Shown here: positions 1-5,979 of the stretch, one piece after another
How positions within the stretch are numbered: position 1 is the first letter of the stretch
Layout of the letters: the number at the start of each line of letters is the position of its first letter
Assembly: GCA_003537755.1 (NCBI GenBank)
Contig: DPQS01000032.1
Span: 40,671-47,858 of the forward strand
Length of the DNA stretch: 7,188 bases
From: Clostridiales bacterium
GTDB taxonomy: Bacteria; Bacillota; Clostridia; Christensenellales; CAG-314
Direction: 5' to 3'
The notes under the pieces: generated by a model
The model's database searches: none
Told to the model about the DNA's origin: nothing
Seen by the model: only the letters and a program-made list of their open reading frames with translations
Position numbers and translations under genes: made by a program

Positions 1-738
1 GAGGGCGCAACCGTGCACGAAATAGCAGGGCGCGGCATCAAAGCCACAACCGAAAATGGCGACGTTATACTGTGCGGAAACGACAAACTGATGAAGGAAA
101 ACAACATCGATTTTACCGCTGCGCACCACGGCACTGTTGTTTACGTAGCCCAAAACGGCACCTTTGTCGGTTACATCGTAATTGCCGACCAGTTGAAAGA
201 GGACGCAGTGTCCGCAATAGCCGCGCTTAAAGCCGAGCATTGCACAACAGTTATGCTGACGGGTGACAACGAAACTACCGCCAAGGAAATTGCTTCGACC
301 GTCGGCGTTGACAAGTACTACGCGCAATTGTTGCCGCAGGACAAGGTGTCACGCCTTGCCGAACTTAAACAAAGCGGCAAGGTTGCCTTTGTAGGCGACG
401 GTATAAACGACGCACCCGTGCTTACCACTGCCGACGTCGGTATAGCGATGGGCGCAATGGGCAGCGATGTTGCAATCGAATCGGCAGACGTTGTCCTGAT
501 GAACGACAACCCGAGCGCAATTGCCACGGCAAAGAAAATCAGCCGCAAGACAATGCGTATAGTAAAGGAAAACATCATCGTAAGCCTTGTAATCAAGTTT
601 GCAGTGCTTATTCTGTCCGCCGTAGGCGTGCTGGACAAAATCAGTTTCGGACTTATCATCGCAGTGCTTGCCGACGTGGGCGTGTGCTTCGTCGCTATTC
701 TCAACGCCATGCGCGCAATGTTTGTTAAAGGCAAATAG
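1..738 (+). CDS. cadA: Zn/Cd-exporting P1B-type ATPase, C-terminal part (5' end outside window)
   Basis: Membrane pump that exports heavy-metal cations with ATP. The frame is open from base 1, so the GTG at base 13 is an internal codon and the N-terminal metal-binding region, first six helices and DKTGT phosphorylation site lie upstream. Counted from base 13: a nucleotide-binding GRGI motif (about 7-10), hinge motif TGDN (83-86) and VGDGINDAP (127-135) are all present, then two membrane helices (about 187-206 and 212-230). Helix 7 carries Lys195 and helix 8 carries the D-x-G pair Asp221/Gly223. In the family these mark the P1B-2 Zn/Cd/Pb subgroup, as opposed to Cu pumps, which have Asn-Tyr and Met-Ser motifs there. 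The protein ends normally in a short basic tail. Metal specificity is inferred from those residues. The visible portion looks intact. Confidence 0.93.
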   Translation, partial: EGATVHEIAGRGIKATTENGDVILCGNDKLMKENNIDFTAAHHGTVVYVAQNGTFVGYIVIADQLKEDAVSAIAALKAEHCTTVMLTGDNETTAKEIASTVGVDKYYAQLLPQDKVSRLAELKQSGKVAFVGDGINDAPVLTTADVGIAMGAMGSDVAIESADVVLMNDNPSAIATAKKISRKTMRIVKENIIVSLVIKFAVLILSAVGVLDKISFGLIIAVLADVGVCFVAILNAMRAMFVKGK

Positions 739-804
739 CCTGTAACAACACAACGCACACTGTTTTAGGTTTAATGCAAGAATAAAATTTCATAACAAAA
801 CACA

Positions 805-837
805 AAAGGCTCACGGAAAACAGTTCCGCGAGCCTTT
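805..837. terminator. Bidirectional terminator between convergent genes
   Basis: Hairpin with a perfect 8-bp outer stem (805-812 with 830-837), one A/C mismatch, a 5-bp inner stem (814-818 with 824-828) and a 5-base loop. It lies between the ATPase (+) and the membrane protein (-), which end towards each other. The T-tracts are weak on both sides (TTT then AAC on +; TTTTGTGTTTTG on -), so termination efficiency is uncertain. Confidence 0.65.
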
Positions 838-918
838 AACAATCGTCCGAAAGCGCAATTCTAAAATCTATTTCGGAAGCCAATTTTTCATCCCGATTGA
901 TTTATTGCTATTCAAATT

Positions 919-2076
919 TCAACACTTAAATTTTTGTTCCGTGGAAACAAGTGCGTTGATTAAGTTTTCTTCATATTCGTCAGTGTACTCGGGGAAAAAC
1001 AGATTTATGGTTTGCTGCGAAATTTCAGCGTTGTTTTCCGTTTCATACAAGATGTATTTACCTTTATTTATCGCGGCGAGAAATGCCTTATACTCGCGAA
1101 CACCGTCTGCTTTTTCTCTTACCGTAAAAAAGAGTTTATATACGAATCTACCGTCAAAATCAAGGATTCTCGGTAAAAATCCCCTATCGAACATTCCGAC
1201 AACAGCAAAACGTTCGTTTTCCCCAATCAAGAAAAAGTGACGTTCGGGCAATTCATTTCGCATACGCTCCTCGCGATCTTTTTTAGTAAGTTGAGCATAT
1301 TTTTTCTCAAGTCGCACTACTATTTTGTCGTAACTTTTAGAGGAAAAATCGGAGCAATAGTCCATATGCATGGCGAATCGATTTGCCATTTTTTTAGCCG
1401 ATAAGAAGTTTTGTACAGAGGCACGAATCTTAAGACATTTTACAGAGTAGACGACATTGAGCACTAAAAACAACACCGGTCCGATCGCCGCGCAGACTAG
1501 TAGCAAGAGAAAGTTAAATATACCGGCAAACACGTTGTGTGCAATATCGTTTTGGTCATAAACTCTTTTTGTACCTTCACTGTTATGTTCGTTGATGTTT
1601 CCGTTGGAATCCAAACTGTACGATGTACTTACAGTATTGATGTCGTGATATTTTACTTTCACGAAAGATTGAAAATAGCTTCCATTGACAAGTTGAACAA
1701 TGCTATAAACCCAACCAACAAGGCTTAGGACCAGCATAGCGACATCCAACACCATACCGACAACCGACATCGAGTTACCGCTTGCAATCAAATCGCTGAA
1801 AAAGAATATTGTTCGGCGGCGAAGTCCAACAAGAAAAAGAAACAGCAATTCTCCTATCAAGAAAATCGGAGTAAAAAACTGAAGAAAAGTGCGCAAAAAA
1901 TATTTTAGGAAGGGCTCGACATCACGCACATCGGAGATCAAGCAGTCCATACAATACCCCTTACATTCAGGGTAAAGGGTATCTACAACCGCAACGTCGA
2001 GCTTGGTCATAATACCGTCGCATTTTTTGCAATGACAAAATTGTTCTTTTATTGCTTGTTGTTGATACTTTTTCAT
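919..2076 (-). CDS. Unrecognised zinc-ribbon multi-pass membrane protein
   Basis: I do not recognise the family. The 385-residue protein opens with a compact cysteine cluster: C14, C16-x2-C19 and C38, C42-x2-C45. The two CxxC pairs 22 residues apart are what a zinc ribbon needs. Hydrophobic segments follow at about 64-84, 103-129 and 182-213. Between the second and third is a polar loop (about 140-180) rich in Ser/Asn. The C-terminal half (about 215-385) is soluble, charged and rich in aromatics. The start is supported by AGGAG at 2086-2090, nine bases before the ATG, and by a TTGAAA-17-TATGAT promoter further upstream. It is monocistronic. A zinc ribbon followed by membrane helices suggests a membrane-anchored sensor or envelope protein, but no function can be assigned. 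Confidence 0.85.
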   Translation of the reverse strand: MKKYQQQAIKEQFCHCKKCDGIMTKLDVAVVDTLYPECKGYCMDCLISDVRDVEPFLKYFLRTFLQFFTPIFLIGELLFLFLVGLRRRTIFFFSDLIASGNSMSVVGMVLDVAMLVLSLVGWVYSIVQLVNGSYFQSFVKVKYHDINTVSTSYSLDSNGNINEHNSEGTKRVYDQNDIAHNVFAGIFNFLLLLVCAAIGPVLFLVLNVVYSVKCLKIRASVQNFLSAKKMANRFAMHMDYCSDFSSKSYDKIVVRLEKKYAQLTKKDREERMRNELPERHFFLIGENERFAVVGMFDRGFLPRILDFDGRFVYKLFFTVREKADGVREYKAFLAAINKGKYILYETENNAEISQQTINLFFPEYTDEYEENLINALVSTEQKFKC

Positions 2077-2123
2077 AAATAGCGTCTCCTATGTTCCAAA
2101 ATATATCTTAGAAACAATTTATT

Positions 2124-2150
2124 TTTTAGGCAAATTTACATTGCCTAAAA
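2124..2150. repeat. 10-bp perfect inverted repeat in the leader of the membrane-protein gene
   Basis: Arms TTTTAGGCAA (2124-2133) and TTGCCTAAAA (2141-2150) are perfectly complementary around a 7-base centre. It lies downstream of the predicted minus-strand promoter, so it falls in the untranslated leader of the 919-2076 gene and could be an operator or an RNA hairpin. Neither side has a clean T-tract, so it is a poor terminator. Confidence 0.5.
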
Positions 2151-2207
2151 TGATTATTATTTATGGTTATCTAATATGCTTATTTCTCTAAAATATTTAT
2201 TACAGCC

Positions 2208-2236
2208 ATCATATCATATTTCTTCAAGTTTTTCAA
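2208..2236 (-). promoter_or_regulatory. Promoter for the zinc-ribbon membrane protein
   Basis: On the minus strand, TTGAAA (2236-2231), a 17-base spacer and TATGAT (2213-2208). Transcription would start near 2201, giving a leader of about 125 bases that contains the 2124-2150 inverted repeat. A second overlapping TATGAT sits five bases upstream of the first. Confidence 0.6.
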
Positions 2237-2313
2237 CCGTTACGAACTTATTATTCAAAAACCATATAATGAGTTCCGATAAAATCCTAACCAAAACGAA
2301 TTGTCACAAAACA

Positions 2314-2342
2314 TTGACCGATAGCGGTATTTGTATTATTAT
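2314..2342 (+). promoter_or_regulatory. Promoter for the M42 peptidase
   Basis: TTGACC (2314-2319), a 17-base spacer and TATTAT (2337-2342). The start near 2349 gives a leader of about 80 bases. A TTGACA at 2372-2377 has no good -10 partner at the right distance. This promoter and the one at 2208-2236 fire away from each other in the AT-rich gap 2077-2428. Confidence 0.6.
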
Positions 2343-2428
2343 AGACGTGTAATTAAATACAAGTGCGAGCGTTGACAGCCTAAGTTGCATTTTTAACGCA
2401 CCACTTACAATCAAAAGGAGATACTACA

Positions 2429-3454
2429 ATGCAAAAGTACATAGATTACGCAGTAGAACGCGCCAAGGAATTGCTTGCAATAGACAGCCCCACGGGCTAC
2501 ACGGAGCACGTCGTCAAACGTCTGTGCCACATCGTATCCGACCTCGGGTACACGCCCGTAGTCACGGAAAAGGGCAACGTGTTTGTTACCGTCGGCGGTG
2601 AGGGCAACCCTATTTGCCTTGCGGCGCACGTAGACACGCTCGGCGGCATGGTTGCCGAGATCAAGTCCGACGGACGACTTCGTCTGACCAACATCGGCGG
2701 CATGAACCCCAACAACGCCGAGGCGGAAAACGTACACGTACACACGCGTGACGGCAATATTTACGAAGGAACATTCCAACTGATTAACGCCAGCATACAT
2801 GTCAACGGCAATTACAGCAAGACGGAGCGCACCTACGACACTTGCGAAGTCGTGCTTGACCGTGACGTACACACCGCTTCCGACGTTGCCGCGCTAGGCA
2901 TTGCGGTTGGCGACATTGTGGCCTTCGAGCCGCGCACGCGCGTTACCGCCGAAGGCTACATCAAGAGCCGTTTCCTCGACGACAAACTTTCCGCAGGCAT
3001 ACTACTCGGCTTGCTAAAGTACGCGCGCGACAACCGCACGTCGCTCAAGCGCAAGCTTTACCTCTACTTCACCGTACACGAGGAAGTCGGGCACGGGTGT
3101 GCGTACATCCCTGCTTCCGACGTCCGCGACATGCTGTCCGTAGATATGGGCTGCGTAGGCGCAGGCTTAACTTGCACCGAGCGTGATGTGTCCATATGCG
3201 TCAAGGACAGTCATGGACCGTACAACTACGACTTTGTTACCGACCTTGTAAATGCCGCAAAAGCGACCAATGCCCACTATGCACTCGACGTTTACCCGCA
3301 CTACGGAAGCGATGCCGATGTGGCAATGGCGGCAGGCTATGACGCGCGCCACGGCTTGATCGGCGCAGGCGTGTACGCCAGCCACGGCTACGAACGCAGC
3401 CACATCGAAGGCGTAGAAAACACCCTGAAACTTTTGTTCGGGTTAGTATTTTAA
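2429..3454 (+). CDS. M42-family metallo-aminopeptidase
   Basis: Cytoplasmic two-zinc aminopeptidase (glutamyl-aminopeptidase/FrvX-like), which in this family trims N-terminal residues from peptides as a large oligomer. At 341 residues it is full length. The expected metal and catalytic residues are visible: AAHVDT with H67 and D69, FLDDK with D184, HEEVGHG with catalytic E218 and ligand E219, SVDMG with D239, and SHGYERSH near the C-terminus supplying the last ligand, probably H319. The region about 75-170 between the first two motif groups corresponds to the inserted beta-barrel domain involved in oligomer assembly. The start follows AAGGAG at 2415-2420 with 8 bases of spacing. It is monocistronic with its own promoter. 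Exact substrate preference cannot be read from the sequence. Confidence 0.93.
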   Translation: MQKYIDYAVERAKELLAIDSPTGYTEHVVKRLCHIVSDLGYTPVVTEKGNVFVTVGGEGNPICLAAHVDTLGGMVAEIKSDGRLRLTNIGGMNPNNAEAENVHVHTRDGNIYEGTFQLINASIHVNGNYSKTERTYDTCEVVLDRDVHTASDVAALGIAVGDIVAFEPRTRVTAEGYIKSRFLDDKLSAGILLGLLKYARDNRTSLKRKLYLYFTVHEEVGHGCAYIPASDVRDMLSVDMGCVGAGLTCTERDVSICVKDSHGPYNYDFVTDLVNAAKATNAHYALDVYPHYGSDADVAMAAGYDARHGLIGAGVYASHGYERSHIEGVENTLKLLFGLVF

Positions 3455-3476
3455 GATTATTTTTTAGAAAATGAAT

Positions 3477-3521
3477 TATGGGGAAGGGGAACTTTTTTAC
3501 AAAAAGTTCCCCTTCCCCATA
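3477..3521. repeat. 21-bp perfect palindrome (REP-like hairpin) after the peptidase
   Basis: The arms 3477-3497 and 3501-3521 are perfectly complementary around a 3-base loop. Each arm combines G/C-tracts (GGGGAAGGGG and its complement) with an A/T-tract next to the loop. It starts 23 bases after the peptidase stop, so it may stop transcription, but no T-tract follows it on either strand. A weaker hairpin (3536-3541 with 3550-3555) followed by T7 (3564-3570) lies downstream. The shape suggests a mobile or repeated extragenic palindrome rather than an ordinary terminator. Confidence 0.7.
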
Positions 3522-3646
3522 CCCCATCCCTTCAAAAACTTGAACGGAAAAGTTTGAAAAGTATTTTTTTACTTTAACATTAAAAATAATCAATTTCATA
3601 GAATCATTTTTTTGAAAAAATCATGATTAAATGTAATTGTAAAATC

Positions 3647-3690
3647 GTGTCATCCTAAGCACAGTCGAAGGATCCCCTGGAAAGGGACAC
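3647..3690. repeat. REP-like extragenic repeat with branched folding potential
   Basis: The core GTCATCCTAAGC followed by AGTCGAAGGATC resembles the widespread intergenic repeat of the form GTCATCCTGAGC...AGTCGAAGGATC (recalled from general knowledge, not searched). GTGTC (3647-3651) pairs with GACAC (3686-3690). Inside, ATCCT (3652-3656) pairs with AGGAT (3669-3673), and CCC can pair with GGG, giving a small branched fold. No reading frame is visible around it. Confidence 0.5.
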
Positions 3691-3878
3691 TGCGCAAAAT
3701 GTTACTTGTTGTGGTTCTATAAATTATAGCCAACAAATTTCTGCAGGACAACTACACCGTTAATTTCGTTCAACATACTTCTATGATAGGTGGTCGTCCG
3801 CCACAAACGCTGCGCTTGAATAAAAACGCACACCAAAGATTTTAGCAAAAATCCATACAAATTAACGACTTTTTCTCA

Positions 3879-3939
3879 AAAAAACGGCGAAATTCGATAT
3901 ACTATGTGTGTAATAGTATTTTACAAATCGCCGTTTTTT
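3879..3939. terminator. Large bidirectional terminator with nested hairpin
   Basis: Outer stem AAAAAACGGCGA (3879-3890) with TCGCCGTTTTTT (3928-3939), 12 bp perfect. A second 7-bp stem, ATACTAT (3899-3905) with ATAGTAT (3913-3919), is nested inside. T-tracts are built into both strands. It sits between the peptidase side (+) and the ATC-hydrolase-like remnant (-, stop at 3963), so it can stop transcripts from either direction. Confidence 0.75.
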
Positions 3940-3962
3940 GATATAGATACCTTTATTTTAAG

Positions 3963-4220
3963 TCAAGCGTCCACTACTTTCTGAAAAAAATGAAAATCGC
4001 AGCAGTCGCCGCCGTAACCAAATGTTTTGGTGCGGGTAAAGCCTGTTTTGCGCAGTCCCACGCATGTCACGTCATCCGCGTCGCAAAACAAGCGATACGG
4101 GTTTTCGCAACCGTTTTCAACGCAAGCCGTATGCCACAGACATTTGGTAACGGTAACATCGTAGTAGTCCTTGCCGCACTTCTGCGCGTCAAAACGCCTT
4201 ACAACAAAAAAAGCAGGCAA
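3963..4220 (-). pseudogene. ATC-hydrolase-like protein, C-terminal remnant
   Basis: Remnant resembling the C-terminus of the L-2-amino-thiazoline-4-carboxylic acid hydrolase-like family. Counted from the TTG at 4220: YDVTVTKC with C27, a cysteine-rich middle (C33, C38), FCDADD (45-50), and the terminal signature RTKT (63-66) then GGDCCDF (70-76), which is the most recognisable part. The family is normally roughly twice this length, so the N-terminal half is missing. There is no ATG and no ribosome site. The only start candidate is a TTG that lies inside the terminator of the upstream RNA gene, and the frame is open only to a TGA at 4269-4271. I infer a truncated, probably silent remnant. The overlapping plus-strand frame (3990-4250) is a shadow. 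Confidence 0.6.
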
Positions 4221-4240
4221 TTCTCTCGGAATTGCCTGCT
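4206..4240 (-). terminator. Intrinsic terminator of the minus-strand RNA gene
   Basis: Perfect 12-bp stem (4229-4240 with 4212-4223) with loop CGAGA, followed on the minus strand directly by a run of T (4211-4206) and then GTTGT. This is the strongest terminator in the window by shape. It has no protein gene directly upstream on its strand; what lies upstream is the structured RNA unit that starts near 4457. Confidence 0.85.
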
Positions 4241-4457
4241 CTACTGTTAATTTACTTGTCCTGCGGTTTCATAGTCGGGATTTTTGTTTCGGTTCTCTCA
4301 TTTGCGGAAATAAGTTGTTCTAACGGGCATTAAAGCCGTTTGAATAGGCTTAAAAACAACTTTTTCGGACTTGTTTACAGCAATTTGCCACTCGAATGAT
4401 GTATGTTTTGATGTAAATGATGTAAGTCGAACTATGAAACCCGGCAATTCTCCACTG
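4206..4457 (-). ncRNA. Candidate structured non-coding RNA, about 250 nt
   Basis: A stand-alone transcription unit: sigma-A-type promoter at 4464-4492, predicted start near 4457, and a strong terminator at 4206-4240, with no credible protein gene between. Folding signals (plus-strand coordinates): 4431-4441 pairs with 4265-4275, 11 bp perfect and enclosing 155 bases; 4443-4450 pairs with 4229-4236, 8 bp perfect; 4424-4428 with 4368-4372 (5 bp) stacked near 4412-4417 with 4374-4379 (6 bp); 4355-4362 with 4312-4319 (8 bp) capped by 4347-4351 with 4333-4337 (5 bp). The helices are compatible and give a closed multi-branched fold, unlike the single rod of 6S RNA. Size and architecture recall large structured clostridial RNAs such as the raiA motif, but I cannot confirm membership. 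A 58-codon frame inside (4298-4474) starts upstream of the predicted transcript, so I do not call it coding. Confidence 0.65.
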
Positions 4458-4463
4458 ATACTT

Positions 4464-4492
4464 ATTATATTCATCTACTGCCTGAAAGTCAA
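4464..4492 (-). promoter_or_regulatory. Promoter of the structured RNA gene
   Basis: On the minus strand, TTGACT (4492-4487), exactly 17 bases, then TATAAT (4469-4464). It is one of the best promoter matches in the window and lies just downstream of the terminator (4531-4567) that closes the preceding minus-strand unit, so the RNA is transcribed on its own. Confidence 0.75.
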
Positions 4493-4530
4493 CCGGCAAG
4501 CCAAATCCTATTATAAATATATATAAATAA

Positions 4531-4567
4531 AGAGAGCATACTTTCCGAAACGGATTGTATGCTCTCT
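4531..4567 (-). terminator. Terminator after the recombinase remnant
   Basis: 11-bp perfect stem (4531-4541 with 4557-4567), a small T/T internal loop, then a 4-bp inner stem TCCG/CGGA around an AAA loop. On the minus strand it is followed by a T-rich stretch (TTATTTATATA). It starts 14 bases beyond the stop of the 4581-4844 frame. Confidence 0.75.
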
Positions 4568-4580
4568 GTCTATTTGATTG

Positions 4581-4844
4581 TTACTGTGCCTTGAAGTAAT
4601 TATCAAGTCCTTTGAACTCTGATGTTTTCAATTCTTTGGTAACATCGGTGCAGATATTCAGCGTGGTTGAAATATCCGTATATCCGAGTGCGTCCTGAAT
4701 GACATTTTTATTTACTCCGGCTTCGCACATCCTCGTTGTGAATCTATTTGAGCCGAAAGTCACATTGTCTGGTGTCAGTGGCAAATTCTTTTCTGACCAC
4801 TCTGTAATCAATTCGAGATGTACCGCCGATAAACTGTTACTCAT
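4581..4844 (-). pseudogene. Degenerate tyrosine recombinase/integrase, C-terminal remnant
   Basis: Only the last third of a phage/ICE-type tyrosine integrase remains (87 codons against roughly 350-400 in full-length members). FTTRMCEAGVN (35-45), VIQDALG (48-54), DISTTLNI (57-64) and TDVTKEL followed by EFKGLDNYF are clear integrase C-terminal motifs. The active-site residues are gone: the usual RHTF box is replaced around 30-35 by GSNRF, the His of LGH is Tyr55, and the catalytic Tyr of NIY is Cys65, so it cannot be a working recombinase. The ATG at 4844 has GGAG (4852-4855) seven bases upstream, so a short peptide could still be made. Upstream sequence shows no continuing homology. It is a trace of an old integration event. 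Confidence 0.75.
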
Positions 4845-4925
4845 ATCAAAACTCCGCTTCCTCTTTGATTAGAGTATATGAGGATTTGGCTTTTACTTGT
4901 AGTTTGCGAATATCTGTATAAATAG

Positions 4926-4967
4926 AAAAAGCCCTTTGAGAAAAGGATTTCTCTTCTCTCAAAGGGC
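4926..4967 (-). terminator. Terminator of the LytTR-DUF3021 operon
   Basis: 11-bp perfect stem (4931-4941 with 4957-4967), then one mismatch and three more pairs, followed on the minus strand by T5 (4930-4926). It starts 39 bases after the DUF3021 stop codon. It lies inside the frame 4841-5041, which is one reason that frame is rejected as a gene. Confidence 0.85.
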
Positions 4968-5006
4968 AGGTTGGCAAACTGGAAGTTGCCGTTGTGAAGG
5001 TTATGC

Positions 5007-5471
5007 TCATTTTTCGTTATTACTCTTCCGAACTCCGTCATTCATTCTTTTCACTTTGCGTTTCCATACAAAATATTGAACGAGCCAAGTGATGACGAAA
5101 ATTGCAACGAATATTCCTACATATGAAAGAATACCAATGGCATTATGCTTCATCCAATTCGTAATATAGGCAATCGGAAACATCGTAACACAGGCAATGG
5201 AAAAATAAATTCCGCTTTGCTTTGCAAGGCTCCACGAATCAATTTCCCAAATAACGGAAGCCATTGCAAAGCCTGTACCCAAAATTCCGCAGAGAATTGT
5301 TTGAAGAATAACTGCGTTTAATTCATTTTTCATTGTATCAATCAGCTCAGGGGTGACAGGATAGAACGAACCATCTCCTATGCACATTGATATAATCACA
5401 GTTATTACAAAACCGATAGCAATGCCGAGAGGGAATCCGAGAAGCCCACGCTGAATCATCTTTTTTTTCAT
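5007..5471 (-). CDS. DUF3021-family membrane protein, partner of LytTR regulator
   Basis: Four-helix integral membrane protein of 154 residues with hydrophobic segments at about 9-30, 54-77, 87-107 and 112-135, and a strongly basic, polar C-terminal tail. The motif VIWEIDSWSL between helices 2 and 3 is typical of DUF3021. In characterised LytTR regulatory systems of streptococci, a membrane protein encoded directly after the regulator holds its activity in check; I infer the same role here. An in-frame GTG at 5478-5480 is rejected as the start because it lies inside the Shine-Dalgarno GAGGTGG (5477-5483). The ATG at 5469-5471 has the right 5-base spacing. The gap to the upstream gene is ten bases and that gene's stop overlaps the ribosome site, so the two are translationally linked. 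Confidence 0.85.
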   Translation of the reverse strand: MKKKMIQRGLLGFPLGIAIGFVITVIISMCIGDGSFYPVTPELIDTMKNELNAVILQTILCGILGTGFAMASVIWEIDSWSLAKQSGIYFSIACVTMFPIAYITNWMKHNAIGILSYVGIFVAIFVITWLVQYFVWKRKVKRMNDGVRKSNNEK

Positions 5472-5476
5472 TTTTA

Positions 5477-5483
5477 CCACCTC
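5477..5483 (-). promoter_or_regulatory. Ribosome binding site that fixes the DUF3021 start
   Basis: GAGGTGG on the minus strand, 5 bases before the ATG at 5471. The TGA stop of the LytTR gene (5482-5484) overlaps it, so ribosomes finishing LytTR release directly onto this site. Confidence 0.7.
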
Positions 5484-5922
5484 ATATTCCTAATAATTGT
5501 TTGATCTTGGCGACAAAACGCCTTGAAACATAAGTAACCGTCCCATTTGAAAGCGTAACACAAATTGTTCCTGCAAAGCTTAAATCAAAACCCTTGACTT
5601 TTCTCAGATTGATAATATCCGAGTTTGATATTCGGACAAAAAAGTTGCTGTCCAGCCGCTGCTCCATTTCGTAAAGCCGCAGACGGAGCGTGTACTCACC
5701 GTGATTTGTTTCGGCAAACACTTTGCCTGATGCAGCAAAAATGCGGTAAATATCAAACGGCTCCAACACTTCGACAATATCATCTTTGAATCCGGCAATC
5801 ATTTTCGGCTGCTCGTCTGAAAGCCTTTTCATGATTTCATTGATTTCGTCGGTCATTTTGTTTGTCACAACGATGATTTTGGGTTCCTTGCAGTTCTCAT
5901 CTAACTTGATTTCAATTTGCAT
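5482..5922 (-). CDS. LytTR-domain transcriptional regulator
   Basis: 146-residue DNA-binding regulator with no receiver domain, so not a classical two-component response regulator. Residues 1-40 form a short N-terminal segment. The LytTR domain occupies about 45-146, with the family pattern visible: EVLEPFDIYRIFA, FFVRISNSDIINLRKV (94-109), a beta strand pair ending LSNGTVTYVSRRF (124-136), and a final basic helix. These domains bind pairs of short repeats about two helical turns apart. The start is the ATG after AGGAGG (5930-5935) with 7-base spacing. It is the first gene of a two-gene minus-strand operon with the DUF3021 membrane protein. An inverted repeat just upstream suggests autoregulation. 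Target genes beyond its own operon are not visible in the window. Confidence 0.9.
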   Translation of the reverse strand: MQIEIKLDENCKEPKIIVVTNKMTDEINEIMKRLSDEQPKMIAGFKDDIVEVLEPFDIYRIFAASGKVFAETNHGEYTLRLRLYEMEQRLDSNFFVRISNSDIINLRKVKGFDLSFAGTICVTLSNGTVTYVSRRFVAKIKQLLGI

Positions 5923-5950
5923 TTGCTCACCTCCTCTTTGTTACGGTTAC

Positions 5951-5979
5951 AGTATAAAAAAATCGAGAATTGATTTCCA
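5951..5979 (-). promoter_or_regulatory. Proximal promoter candidate for the LytTR operon
   Basis: On the minus strand, TGGAAA (5979-5974), 17 bases, TATACT (5956-5951). The start near 5945 leaves a leader of about 22 bases with the ribosome site. The 9-bp arms of the inverted repeat 5962-5991 fall between -35 and -10 and just upstream of -35, where a regulator could act. It competes with the distal promoter at 6063-6091 as an explanation. Confidence 0.4.

Noticed and set aside
318..758. Two long minus-strand frames opposite the metal ATPase
   Set aside because: Antisense shadows of a clearly conserved coding region.
905..1240. 111-codon plus-strand frame
   Set aside because: Antisense to the 919-2076 membrane protein, which has promoter and ribosome-site support.
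2124..2150. DtxR/MntR-type metal box
   Set aside because: The TTAGG/CCTAA half-sites are too far apart (13 bases) for the usual box of that family.
2411..3599. Minus-strand frames opposite the M42 peptidase
   Set aside because: Shadows of a conserved gene with all metal ligands; one also runs through the palindrome 3477-3521.
3990..4250. 86-codon plus-strand frame
   Set aside because: Shadow of the ATC-hydrolase-like remnant; no ribosome site.
4206..4457. 6S RNA
   Set aside because: Size would allow it, but the pairing pattern is multi-branched rather than one long rod with a central bubble.
4298..4474. 58-codon minus-strand frame beginning MNIIS and ending with a TGA, inside the ncRNA unit
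   Set aside because: Its ATG lies between the -35 and the -10 of the predicted promoter, so it is not in the transcript, and it has no ribosome site. The frame overlaps long-range helices that explain the sequence better.
4841..5041. 66-codon minus-strand frame
   Set aside because: Overlaps the end of the DUF3021 gene and contains the operon terminator (4926-4967); composition is not protein-like.
5478..5480. GTG as the DUF3021 start
   Set aside because: It lies inside the Shine-Dalgarno sequence; the ATG at 5469-5471 is correctly spaced.
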